NCBI GenBank assembly: GCA_964613585.1
Contig: CAZTHL010000004.1
Location: 28,986-92,985, forward strand
DNA from: CAZTHL01 sp964613585
Lineage (GTDB): Bacteria > Pseudomonadota > Alphaproteobacteria > DSM-16000 > Inquilinaceae
Length of the DNA: 64,000 nucleotides
Direction: 5' to 3'
Under the pieces are notes generated by a model. It made no database searches, was not told where the DNA came from, and saw only the letters and a program-made list of their open reading frames with translations. Of this stretch, positions 53,481 to 62,601 are shown piece after piece; positions within the stretch are counted from its first letter, which is position 1, and every line of letters starts with the position of its first letter. A program made the translations under genes and the position numbers.

Positions 53481-53727
53481 GGCGACGCTCTCCCGCTCCT
53501 CGTTGCCGTGGCGGTGACATGGCGGCGGCGGGCGATGAATTCAAAGGAAATCCTCGGAAGATTTGTGAGGACTGGGCGTTTGCGTGCGCTTCTTGGGGCT
53601 TTGACCGGGATTTGTTTGAAATGCCGGAGGGCCTCGGTCAGAGCCGGGGGGATGCCATGGCGTCGCGTTGCCGATGCCGCCGAAACCTGAAAGGCTGTTG
53701 GGCGGTCGTCGGCGATGAGGAGGTCGG

Positions 53728-56700
53728 TTGAGCTTTCTCGGCAATCCCGTGCCCCGGCCCGCGGCGGAGCGTGCCGCCATCGCCGCCGACTATCGGCGGG
53801 ACGAGGCGGCGGCCGTGGCGCCGCTGGCGGAGCGTGCGGCCTTGCCGCCGGCGGCGGCGGAACGGGTCGCCGCCCGGGCGGCCGAGCTCGTCCAAGGGAT
53901 TCGGGCGCGGCGCACGGCGTTCGGCGGGGTCGACACGTTCCTCGCCGAGTACGGCCTGACCAGCCGCGAGGGGATCGCCCTCATGTGCCTGGCCGAAGCG
54001 CTCCTGCGCATCCCGGACGCCGGCACCGCCGACCGGCTGATACGCGACAAGATCGGCTCGGCCGACTGGGATCGCCACCTGGGGCGCGACGCGGGGCCGT
54101 TCGTCAACGCCTCCACCTGGGCGCTGATGCTGACGGGGAGGCTGGTCGCGCCCGACCGGGGCGCCGCCGAGCGGCCGCGCGGCGTGCTCGACCGGCTGGT
54201 CGCGCGGCTCGGCGAGCCGGTGATCCGCGAGGCGCTGCGGCATGCCATGCGCATCATGGGCCGGCAGTTCGTGATGGGACGGACCATCGCCGAGGCGCTC
54301 GAGCGGGGCCGGCCGGCCGAGGCGCGCGGCCACCGGCACAGCTTCGACATGCTGGGCGAGGCGGCCCGCACCCACGGCGACGCGGACCGCTATCTCGCCA
54401 CCTACCGGAAGGCGATCGAGGCCATCGGGCGTCAGGCGGTCGGCGGCGACCTGATGGCGCGGCCCGGCATTTCGGTCAAGCTGTCGGCGCTGCACCCCCG
54501 GTTCGAGGCGGCCCGCCGTGGGGACTGTGTGCCGGTACTCGCCACCCGGTTGCGTGCCCTGGCGCAGGATGCGCGCATGACGGGTATCAGCCTGTGCGTC
54601 GACAGCGAGGAGGCCGAGCGGCTCGACCTGACGCTCGATGTGCTTGAGGCCGTTCTGGCCGATCCGGCGCTCGCCGGCTGGGGCGGCCTCGGTCTGGCCG
54701 TCCAGGCCTACCAGAAGCGCGCCGCCGCGGTCATCGAGTGGCTGATCGCCGAGGCCCGGCGCCTGGGCCGGCCGCTGCCGGTCCGCCTCGTCAAGGGCGC
54801 CTACTGGGACAGCGAGATCAAGCGGGCCCAGGCCGCGGGGCTCCCGGACTTCCCGGTCTTCACCCGCAAGGCCGCGACCGACGTGTCATACCTTGCCTGC
54901 GCCCGGCGCCTGCTCGAGGCCCGGCCGCTGATCTACCCGCAGTTCGCCACCCACAACGCACATGCCGTCGCCTACATCCTGGAGCAGGCGGGCGGCTGGG
55001 ACGGCCTCGAGTTCCAGCGACTGCACGGCATGGGCGAGCCGCTCTACGACCAGCTGGTCGGGGCGGGCCGGCCGGTGCGCGTGTATGCTCCCGTCGGCAG
55101 CCATGAGGAGCTGCTGGCCTATCTGGTGCGCCGGCTGCTCGAGAACGGCGCCAACAGCTCCTTCGTCAACCGCCTCCAGGACGACCGCCTGCCGGTCGAG
55201 CAGATCGTCGCCGATCCGGTGGCCCGGGTCCGCGCCTTGGCCGAGGTCCGTCACCCGGCCATCTCGCGGCCGGTCGACCTGTTCCGCCCCGAGCGGGCCA
55301 ACTCGGCGGGCGTCGACCTGACCGACCCGCTGGCGACCGGGCCTCTCCTGGAGCGGATGGAGGCCTGTGCCGCCGCCGGCTGGCGGGCCGCCCCGGTGGT
55401 CGACGGCCGCGAGCCGTCGGGCGCGGCGCGGCCGGCCGCCGATCCGGCCCGCCTCGACCGGATCGTCGGCCACGTCGTCGAGGCCGGCGAGGCCGATGCC
55501 GCGCGCGCCCTCGACGCCGCCCACGGCGCCTGGCGCGGCTGGTCGGCCCGGGGCGGCGAGGTGCGCGCGGCGATCCTCGAGCGGATGGCCGACGCCCTCG
55601 AGGCCGACCGCGCCGGCCTGATGGCGCTCGCCGTGCGCGAGGCCGGCAAGACCCTGCCCGACGCGCTTGCCGAGGTGCGCGAGGCGGTCGACTTCTGCCG
55701 CTACTATGCCGCCTGCGCCCGCCGGGACCTCGCCGGACCCAGGCCGCTGCCCGGCCCGACCGGCGAGGCCAACAGCCTCGAGCTGCGCGGCCGCGGCGTG
55801 GTCCTCGCGATCAGCCCGTGGAACTTCCCGCTCGCCATCTTCACCGGCCAGGTCGCCGCCGCGCTGGCCGCCGGCAACGCCGTCCTGGCCAAGCCGGCCG
55901 AGCAGACCCAGCTCATGGCCGCCGAGGCCGTCCGCCACTTCCATCGCGCCGGCGTGCCGGTCGAGGTGCTGCACCTGCTGCCCGGCGACGGCCCGCGGCT
56001 GGCCGGGCCGCTCCTGGCCGACCCGCGCCTCGCCGGCGTCGCCTTCACCGGCTCGACCGCGACGGCGCGCGCCATCAATCGGGCGCTCGCCGCCCGCGAC
56101 GGCGCCATCGTCCCGCTCATCGCCGAGACCGGCGGCCAGAACGCGATGATCGTCGACAGCACCGCCCTGCCCGAGCAGGTGGTCGTCGACGTGGTCGACA
56201 GCGCCTTCGGCAGCGCGGGCCAGCGCTGCTCGGCCCTGCGCGTCCTGTTCGTGCCGGACCAGACCGCCGACCGCCTGCTGGCCATGCTGCGCGGCTATGC
56301 CGAGACCGTCACCGTCGGCGATCCGGCCCTGCTGGCCACCGATGTCGGCCCGGTCATCGACGCCGAGGCCAGGGCGCGGCTGGAGGCCCACGCCGCGCGC
56401 ATGGACCGGGAGGCGCGCCGGCTGATCACCGTGCCCCTCGGCGCGGACACCGGGAACGGCCACTTCGTCGCGCCGCGCGCCTACGCGATCGACCGGCTCG
56501 ACCGGCTCGACGGCGAGGTGTTCGGCCCGATCCTGCACGTCATCCGCTACAGCCCCGACCGGCTCGACCGGGTGCTCGAGGCGATCGAGGCCACCGGCTA
56601 CGGCCTGACCCTCGGCATCCACAGCCGCATCGAGGAGCAGGCCCGCTCGATCCACCGGCGCCTGGCCATCGGTAACACCTACGTCAACCGCACCATGGTC

Positions 56701-56901
56701 GGCTCCGTGGTCGGCGCCCAGCCGTTCGGCGGCCACGGCCTGTCCGGCACGGGACCCAAGGCGGGCGGCCCGCATTATCTCCAGCGCCTCGCCGCCGAGC
56801 ACGTGCTGTCGATCGACACCACCGCGGCCGGCGGCAACGCCTCGCTGGTCGCGCTGGCCGACGAGGACCCGCCCGCCGCCCCCGGCCCGGCCGACTCCTG
56901 A
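53728..56901 (+). CDS. putA: Bifunctional proline dehydrogenase/P5C dehydrogenase PutA
   Basis: Oxidises proline to glutamate in two steps on one 1057-residue chain. The FAD-dependent PRODH domain covers roughly 140-480 (VRLVKGAYWDSEIKRAQ, QFATHNAHAVA). The P5C dehydrogenase domain covers roughly 540-1030 (AISPWNFPLAIFTGQ, ETGGQNAMIVDS, and C834 in GQRCSALRV). The N-terminal ribbon-helix-helix DNA-binding domain of regulatory PutAs is absent, so it cannot repress its own gene. The start is a TTG at 53728 with GAGGAGG upstream. Confidence 0.95.
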   Translation: MSFLGNPVPRPAAERAAIAADYRRDEAAAVAPLAERAALPPAAAERVAARAAELVQGIRARRTAFGGVDTFLAEYGLTSREGIALMCLAEALLRIPDAGTADRLIRDKIGSADWDRHLGRDAGPFVNASTWALMLTGRLVAPDRGAAERPRGVLDRLVARLGEPVIREALRHAMRIMGRQFVMGRTIAEALERGRPAEARGHRHSFDMLGEAARTHGDADRYLATYRKAIEAIGRQAVGGDLMARPGISVKLSALHPRFEAARRGDCVPVLATRLRALAQDARMTGISLCVDSEEAERLDLTLDVLEAVLADPALAGWGGLGLAVQAYQKRAAAVIEWLIAEARRLGRPLPVRLVKGAYWDSEIKRAQAAGLPDFPVFTRKAATDVSYLACARRLLEARPLIYPQFATHNAHAVAYILEQAGGWDGLEFQRLHGMGEPLYDQLVGAGRPVRVYAPVGSHEELLAYLVRRLLENGANSSFVNRLQDDRLPVEQIVADPVARVRALAEVRHPAISRPVDLFRPERANSAGVDLTDPLATGPLLERMEACAAAGWRAAPVVDGREPSGAARPAADPARLDRIVGHVVEAGEADAARALDAAHGAWRGWSARGGEVRAAILERMADALEADRAGLMALAVREAGKTLPDALAEVREAVDFCRYYAACARRDLAGPRPLPGPTGEANSLELRGRGVVLAISPWNFPLAIFTGQVAAALAAGNAVLAKPAEQTQLMAAEAVRHFHRAGVPVEVLHLLPGDGPRLAGPLLADPRLAGVAFTGSTATARAINRALAARDGAIVPLIAETGGQNAMIVDSTALPEQVVVDVVDSAFGSAGQRCSALRVLFVPDQTADRLLAMLRGYAETVTVGDPALLATDVGPVIDAEARARLEAHAARMDREARRLITVPLGADTGNGHFVAPRAYAIDRLDRLDGEVFGPILHVIRYSPDRLDRVLEAIEATGYGLTLGIHSRIEEQARSIHRRLAIGNTYVNRTMVGSVVGAQPFGGHGLSGTGPKAGGPHYLQRLAAEHVLSIDTTAAGGNASLVALADEDPPAAPGPADS

Positions 56902-56975
56902 GGAGCCGCCCTTCGATCGCCCGGACGACCGCCCTCCCTGCCCCCCGCCGCCGTCGCCGCCGCCGCGCCGCCCTG

Positions 56976-59900
56976 GTGCCGGCGGCGCTGACGGTCCTCG
57001 GCCTTTCCGCCGTGCTGCTCTGGCACGTCGCCGTCCCGGAGGCGGCCGAGGTCCTCCTCACGGATGCCCTGCGCGAGCGCGGGCTGCCGGTCGAGTCGCT
57101 CGAGGTGCGCGCCCTCCGCCCCGGCGACGCCGTCCTTGCCGACATCCGCCTCGGCGCGGCCGGGGCGATCGAGCGGATCGGCCTGACCTACCATCTGCCC
57201 GAGCTGCTGCGCCGGGGCCGCCTCGAGCGGGTCACCCTGTCCGGCCTCCGGCTCGAGGCCCGGCTGGCCGAGCGCGGCGCCCTGACCGTCCCCGGCCTCG
57301 CGCCCGGCGTCGACGCGGCCGGGCCCTCCACAGACCGGCCGATGCCGGACGATCCGCCCTTCGATGGGCTGGCGGTCGAGGACGCCCGGCTGAGCCTCGG
57401 GACCCCGCTGGGCCCGGTCGACGTCGCCTTCGAGGGGGACATCGTGCCGCGCGCCGGGGGCGGCCTCGCCGCCGAGGGACGGGTTGCCCTGGCCCATGAG
57501 GCCGGACGCCTGGCGCTGCCGCTGCGCGCCGGCCTGGCGCCGGACGGCACGGTCACCGCCGAACTCGAGATCGCGAGCGGCCGGCTCGAGCACGCCGGCC
57601 TTACGCTCGAGGGCCTTGGCGGCTGGGCCTCGCTCGAGGGCTCGGCGGAGGGCCTGCGCAGCCTGGCCGGCCAGCTCACCGCCGGACGGCTGGCTTGGCC
57701 CGGCGGCGCGCTCGAGGGTCTCTCGCTCGGCCTCGCCGGCGCGCCGACGCCGGATGTCGGGGTACTGTCCATCGGGGAGGCGGCGGACCCGCTCGCCGTC
57801 TCGGTCGCGGCCGAGGTCCGGGGCGCGGGGCGCAAAGCGCTCGCCGTCGATGCCGATATTGCCGCGCGCTCCCTTGACAAAGCGCTAACGCGGCTGGGGA
57901 TCGAGGCGCCGGTGAGCGGCGCGGCCCGGCTCGACGCGGCGCTGACGCTGCCCCTGGCGCCGCTCGAGGCCGGCCGCTGGCGCGCGGCCCTGACGCGGCT
58001 CGACGGCTCGCTCGTCGCCACCCTGGCCGACCTGACCGTCGCCGATCGGGCCCGCGACCTGGACGGCGTGCTCGAGGCCGCCGTCGCCGTCGACGAGGAT
58101 GCCGTCACGCTCACCGGCCGCGCCCCATGGGTGGTCGTCGGCCGGCGGCCCGACGCGCCGACGGAGCTGGCGCTCACCCTCGACGCGACCCCGGACGGTC
58201 CGCACCGTCTCGCCGTGGCGCCCGGCCGATCCACCGGCATCGCCCTCGAGGCCGCCGTCACGCTCGAGGCCGCCGGCGCGGTGGTCCGCGGCCCGATCGC
58301 CGTCGAGGCCGACCTTCCGGGCCCGCCGATCCGGCTTCGCGCCGCCCGGATCGATCTGACCTCGACGCCGGTCCGCTGGAACGGCCTGACCGTCGCGCTC
58401 GACACCCTGCGGGCGACCGGCGCCGGCACCGCCGCGCGGTTCCGGATCGAGGGCACGGCCGCGCTCGCCGTCTCCGGCGCCGTGCCCCGGGTGCCGGCCG
58501 CGCTCGACGACGGCCGGCTGCGCCTGGACGGCACGCTCCGCCGGGACGAGGACCGGCTCGTCATCGGTTCGTCCTCCGAGATGACCGTCGCCTTCGACCG
58601 CCTCGCCGCCGCCGGCTGGAGTCTCGACCACGACCCGACCGTGCGCCTTGGCGCCGCCGGGGACGGGCCGCTCCTGGTCCTCGGCCTGACCGACGCCGGC
58701 CCCGAGATCCGCCGCCTCGCCGTCGCCGTGGCCGCCGAGCCCATGCTCCGGCTGCGCCCGCCGGCGGGCCCGGTGCTGCACGTCGATCCGGGCCGGCTCG
58801 CGCTGCGGGTCGAGGCCGGCGCCGGGACCGCCGCCGACACCGTCACCGGCACGGTCGAGGACGCCCGGCTCGCGGTTCCGGCGCTCGGCTGGGCCGCGAC
58901 GGCGGTCGACGCCGAGGCCGACCTGGCGCTCGCGCCCGAGCCCGAAGGCGCGGTCACCCTCTCACGCGCCATCCTCCGCCCGACCGCCGAGCCGCCGCCG
59001 GTGGTGCCGCTGGTCCTGCGCGGCCGCGCCGAGATCGGCTCCGCCGCCGTCACCGCCAGCGGCCGCGCCACCGCGGCGGAGGGCGCGCTGGCGGTGGCGC
59101 TCACCGCCCGCCACCGGCTCGACACCGGCCGCGGCCGGGTCGAGGCCCGGCTCGCCCCCGTCACCTTCGCCGCCGACGGGCTGCAGCCCGGGGCGCTGTT
59201 CCCGATCCTCGAGCGCTATCGGATCGAGGAGGCGGCCGGCACGCTCGCCGCCACCGCCCGCCACGGCTGGGGCCCGGGCGCCGGCTCGGCCGCCACGCTG
59301 ACCCTGGAGGACGCCTCGTTCCAGGCCCCGGGCGGCAGCGTGGCCGGCCTCGACGCCGCGCTCCGGGCGACCAGCCTGGTCCCGCTCGTGCTGCCGCCCG
59401 GCCAGCCGGTCAGCGTCGAGCGGATCCGTGCCGGCCTGCTGCTCGAGGACGGCCGCGCCCGTTTCGGCATCCCGGACGGCGCGACCCTGGCGGTCGAGGA
59501 GCTGGCCGTCGCCTGGGCCGGCGGCACGCTTGCCGCCGACGCCTTCGCGTTGCCGCTCGACGCTTCCGAGGCCACGGTCACCCTGCGCGCCCGCGGCGTC
59601 GAGCTCGGCCGGCTGCTCGAGCAGTACCCGGTCGAGGACCTGACCATCACCGGCACGGTCGCCGGCGCCCTCCCGGTGCGGTACGCGGACGGACGGCTGC
59701 TCATTGACCGGGCCCGGCTGGACACCGAGGCCCCGGGGCGGATCCGCTACAGCCCGGAGGAGGTGCCGCTGCCGGGCAAGGAGCAGCCCGCGCTCGACCT
59801 GGTGCTCCAGGCGCTCGAGAACTTCCACTACGACCGGCTGGCCCTGACCCTCGACGGGGAGGTCGGAGGCGAGCTGCGCCTGGGTCTCGACGTCGACGGG

Positions 59901-60092
59901 GCGAACCCCGATCTGTACGGGGGCTATCCGATCGATCTGAACGTGACGGTCGCGGGCCCGCTCGACACGATCGTCGGAACGCAGCTGGAGGCGGCGCGGC
60001 TGGTGCAGAGGACCGAGGAGCGGCTGGAGCGCCGGGCCCGCGGGCGGCGCGGCGAGGGGCGGGCGGTCACCGTGGAGCCGGCGGCGCCGTGA
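56976..60092 (+). CDS. YdbH-like envelope phospholipid-transport protein
   Basis: A large AsmA/TamB-like protein (1038 residues from the GTG at 56976) with an N-terminal membrane anchor (ALTVLGLSAVLLWHVAV) and a long beta-repeat periplasmic body. A YdbH C-terminal domain contains IRYSPEEVPLPG, LVLQALENFHYDRLALTLDG and GGYPIDLNVTVAGPLD. In E. coli YdbH bridges inner and outer membranes with YnbE and YdbL to move phospholipids. The start is uncertain: the frame is open to 56898 and would add an Arg-rich segment that fits a cytoplasmic N-tail. It overlaps the YnbE-like gene by 4 bp. Confidence 0.85.
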   Translation: MPAALTVLGLSAVLLWHVAVPEAAEVLLTDALRERGLPVESLEVRALRPGDAVLADIRLGAAGAIERIGLTYHLPELLRRGRLERVTLSGLRLEARLAERGALTVPGLAPGVDAAGPSTDRPMPDDPPFDGLAVEDARLSLGTPLGPVDVAFEGDIVPRAGGGLAAEGRVALAHEAGRLALPLRAGLAPDGTVTAELEIASGRLEHAGLTLEGLGGWASLEGSAEGLRSLAGQLTAGRLAWPGGALEGLSLGLAGAPTPDVGVLSIGEAADPLAVSVAAEVRGAGRKALAVDADIAARSLDKALTRLGIEAPVSGAARLDAALTLPLAPLEAGRWRAALTRLDGSLVATLADLTVADRARDLDGVLEAAVAVDEDAVTLTGRAPWVVVGRRPDAPTELALTLDATPDGPHRLAVAPGRSTGIALEAAVTLEAAGAVVRGPIAVEADLPGPPIRLRAARIDLTSTPVRWNGLTVALDTLRATGAGTAARFRIEGTAALAVSGAVPRVPAALDDGRLRLDGTLRRDEDRLVIGSSSEMTVAFDRLAAAGWSLDHDPTVRLGAAGDGPLLVLGLTDAGPEIRRLAVAVAAEPMLRLRPPAGPVLHVDPGRLALRVEAGAGTAADTVTGTVEDARLAVPALGWAATAVDAEADLALAPEPEGAVTLSRAILRPTAEPPPVVPLVLRGRAEIGSAAVTASGRATAAEGALAVALTARHRLDTGRGRVEARLAPVTFAADGLQPGALFPILERYRIEEAAGTLAATARHGWGPGAGSAATLTLEDASFQAPGGSVAGLDAALRATSLVPLVLPPGQPVSVERIRAGLLLEDGRARFGIPDGATLAVEELAVAWAGGTLAADAFALPLDASEATVTLRARGVELGRLLEQYPVEDLTITGTVAGALPVRYADGRLLIDRARLDTEAPGRIRYSPEEVPLPGKEQPALDLVLQALENFHYDRLALTLDGEVGGELRLGLDVDGANPDLYGGYPIDLNVTVAGPLDTIVGTQLEAARLVQRTEERLERRARGRRGEGRAVTVEPAAP

Positions 60093-60325
60093 CCGTGACC
60101 GGACGGGGCGGGCCGGACCGGGCCGGCCGGGCCGTGCGCGTGCTGTCCGCGGCCGGGCTCCTGGCCGCCGCGGCGGCCTGCGCGCCGACGGTGCGGGTCC
60201 AGGCACCGGAGGAGCCGATCGAGATCAATCTCAACGTGCGCATCGAGCAGGAGGTGCGGGTGCGGGTCGACCGCGAGCTCGAGAGCCTGTTCGAGGAGAA
60301 CGAGGAGCTGTTCGGATCGCCATGA
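60089..60325 (+). CDS. YnbE-like outer-membrane lipoprotein
   Basis: A 78-residue lipoprotein with lipobox AAAAAC and the YnbE core PTVRVQAPEEPIEINLNV, then RIEQEVRVRVDRELESLF. YnbE is the outer-membrane end of the YdbH bridge in E. coli. It overlaps both neighbours by 4 bp. Confidence 0.88.
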   Translation: MTVTGRGGPDRAGRAVRVLSAAGLLAAAAACAPTVRVQAPEEPIEINLNVRIEQEVRVRVDRELESLFEENEELFGSP

Positions 60326-60702
60326 GCATCCCGACCCTGTCGCGCCGGTCGCGCCCGGCCGAGCCGCGGCGCCGCCGGCTGCTCGGCGCCCTGGCCGCGG
60401 CGCCGCTGTGGCTTCTGGCCGGCGCCGGGCCGGCCTGGGCGCTCGACCTGGAGCAGGCCAAGGCGGCCGGGCTGGTCGGCGAGATGCCGGACGGCTATCT
60501 CGGCGTGGTCCGCAACCAGCAGGGAGCGGCCCAGCTGGCCCAGCGGATCAACGCCGAGCGTCGCGAGCAGTACCGGCAGGTGGCTGCGCGCATCGGCGCG
60601 CCGCTCGCCGCGGTCGAGCGCCAGGCCGGCGACCGGCTGATCCAGCGCGCCCCCGCCGGCGTCTACGTGATGACCCCGAACGGCCGCTGGGTGCGGAAAT
60701 AG
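60322..60702 (+). CDS. YdbL-like (DUF1318) periplasmic protein
   Basis: A 126-residue secreted protein with a signal peptide (ending AGPAWA) after an Arg-rich, possibly twin-arginine-like N-terminus (RRRRLLGALAAAPL). The DUF1318 features are LDLEQAKAAGLVGEMPDGYLGVV, INAERREQYRQVAARIG and a C-terminal GVYVMTPNGRWVRK. YdbL acts as a periplasmic partner of the YdbH-YnbE bridge. It is the last gene of the three-gene operon. Confidence 0.9.
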   Translation: MSIPTLSRRSRPAEPRRRRLLGALAAAPLWLLAGAGPAWALDLEQAKAAGLVGEMPDGYLGVVRNQQGAAQLAQRINAERREQYRQVAARIGAPLAAVERQAGDRLIQRAPAGVYVMTPNGRWVRK

Positions 60703-60857
60703 AGCCTGTCCGGCACCAGGGGCATCGCCGGGCCGCGCCGCCGCTCCGAGCCGGGACCGGCCCGGTCGGGCGAGGGGCGGCACGGCGTTGTCCGCTCGTG
60801 CGGGGGGCGGGCGGGGGCAGGGACGGGGAGGAGGCACCGTCCCGCCGACCCCTCGGC

Positions 60858-61610
60858 CTACTGGCCCGCCGCGCCGGCCTCGGCCTGCTGTTGCGGCAGG
60901 GGGCAGCGGTCGGCGGTGACCTGGACGAAGCTGCGGTTGCCGGGGACGATGGTGAAGCGGTACTCGGCGTCGCCCAGCGCGATCGAGTGGTGCAGCGGCA
61001 GCTCGCCCGAGATCTCCTCCTGCTCGCCGCCGATCCGGGTGAAGCGCACGGTGACCGGCTCGGCCGGGTCGAACCAGCCTTCGGGCCCGCCGGCGGCGTT
61101 GCGCGCGCTCTCGCCCAGGCCGCTCACGGTGATCCGCCCGTCGGCGAAGCCCACGGCGGTGTTCGGTCCCTGGTAGATCGGCGTCGGCATGATGAAGCGC
61201 TTGGTCTCGGCCTCCGAGCAGTCGCGCGGCCGGTCGGCGCTCTGGATCACGAAGGCGAGGCGATCGGGGGCCGCCCCGGCCTCGAGCTTGGCGCTGACGA
61301 TCTCGGCCAGCTCGCGCTCTACGCCCTGAGGCACCTCGCGCTCGTAGCGGCCGAGCAGCCGGCGGTATTCGGTCTCGGCGGTCTGCCGGGCGGCCTCCAG
61401 ACGGATGTTCGCTTCCTGCAGGATGTCGTGGGACTGCTCCAGCTCCTCGAGCTCGGCCAGGAGCTGCTCCTCGCGCTGCTTGTTGCGCTCGACGCCGACC
61501 TGGAAGGCGAACACGACCGCGACGAGCAGGGTGCCGACATAGAAGGCGAAGCGGATCAGGGCGCCCCAGAGGCGCCGCCGGTAGCGTCGCGACGGATCGT
61601 AAAGGGTCAT
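60858..61610 (-). CDS. Membrane-anchored coiled-coil protein, unknown
   Basis: A 250-residue protein from the ATG at 61610. It has a basic N-tail (DPSRRYRRRLWGAL), one transmembrane helix (FAFYVGTLLVAVVFAFQVGV) and a coiled coil of about 60 residues (NKQREEQLLAELEELEQSHD...). A periplasmic globular domain with two cysteines (PRDCSEAE, ADRCPLP) and beta-rich segments follows. No family is recognised. It converges on the ydbL homologue. A role as an envelope scaffold is possible. Confidence 0.72.
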   Translation of the reverse strand: MTLYDPSRRYRRRLWGALIRFAFYVGTLLVAVVFAFQVGVERNKQREEQLLAELEELEQSHDILQEANIRLEAARQTAETEYRRLLGRYEREVPQGVERELAEIVSAKLEAGAAPDRLAFVIQSADRPRDCSEAETKRFIMPTPIYQGPNTAVGFADGRITVSGLGESARNAAGGPEGWFDPAEPVTVRFTRIGGEQEEISGELPLHHSIALGDAEYRFTIVPGNRSFVQVTADRCPLPQQQAEAGAAGQ

Positions 61611-62601
61611 CGACAGTCCGAAAAATGCACCTCGGGGCCGAGCGCGCCGGCCGTCGCCCGTCATGGGCAGGGCTGCAGCTTACGGTCAAGCCTGCGGCGG
61701 AACAATGGCGCGCAACGCGCCGCGGCGGCGGCAGCGGGCGGGGGGAGCGGGACGGCGACTCCGCATCCGCCGCGATGGCGGGGCCGGTCCGGACCGCGGC
61801 CCGCCGCCGGCCGGTTGGGTCGCGAAATGTAGGGCATCGTAGGCCCCTGCCCGAGGGTCGGCCCATGCTTCGGAGCGCCGCCGTAGCGCGGCCGTGCCGG
61901 CTCGGCCGTGCGCCCGGCGCGGGAGCGGCTGTCGCAGGCGTCGTCGCTGCCGCAACGCCCGCCGTTCCGCTGCCGCCCAGCCATGCCGCCATCACGAGCT
62001 CCCCCCTGCCGTTCCGTAGGCACCTCATGGCGCTTACGCGTCCATATAGGATCAAAAGCCTTATCATAGGGTTAACATAGCCATTCTGGGGGCATGTCGA
62101 CACCGTTCATAAGATGATGGTCGCAATCACGGGTGCCGGTCGGGCGACGCCGGGTTGGCGGGCACGCCCTGGAGCCGGGCCGAGCGGGCACGCCCTGGAG
62201 CCGGGCCGACAGGTCCTCTGGTCGGCTCGGCGGCATCAGGCCGCTGGCGCAAAGAAGGGCTGGACCGCGGTTGGGACCGGTCGCCGCGGGGGCGGAGGCG
62301 CGGGCGGGGGCGGGGGCGGGCGCGGGCACCGCGATCCGCGGGGGTGGCAACCCCGGGCTGCATCTGCTAGGGGCAGCGAACGGTGCGGCGGGTCACGGTC
62401 GCCGCGCCGCCGCGAGCGGTCGGGTGGCACGATACTTCCCGGGGACCGCTCGCACGGCTCTTGGCCATTGTAAAATCTAGCGTTTTTGCCCGCGGGGGGT
62501 GGCGCGGCCGCGTTGAACGTGGCATCCTCGAGCCTGTGGCAGGGACCTCTCGCAAACGACCCGATTCGGCCTGCGGAATCCGCGGCTTGCGAGGGGGCAG
62601 T
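61611..62601. other. Intergenic region upstream of the CRISPR array
   Basis: Nearly 1 kb without a supported gene. It includes a 26-bp tandem duplication (62158-62183 and 62184-62209) and a GC-only microsatellite-like run around 62287-62320. An AT-rich spot lies at 62466-62486. The last 140 bp should contain the array's leader if transcription runs rightward. No cas gene fragment is seen. Confidence 0.45.
62158..62209. repeat. 26-bp tandem duplication
   Basis: Two identical head-to-tail copies, each beginning GCGGGCACGCCC, in the gene-free stretch before the CRISPR array. Confidence 0.8.
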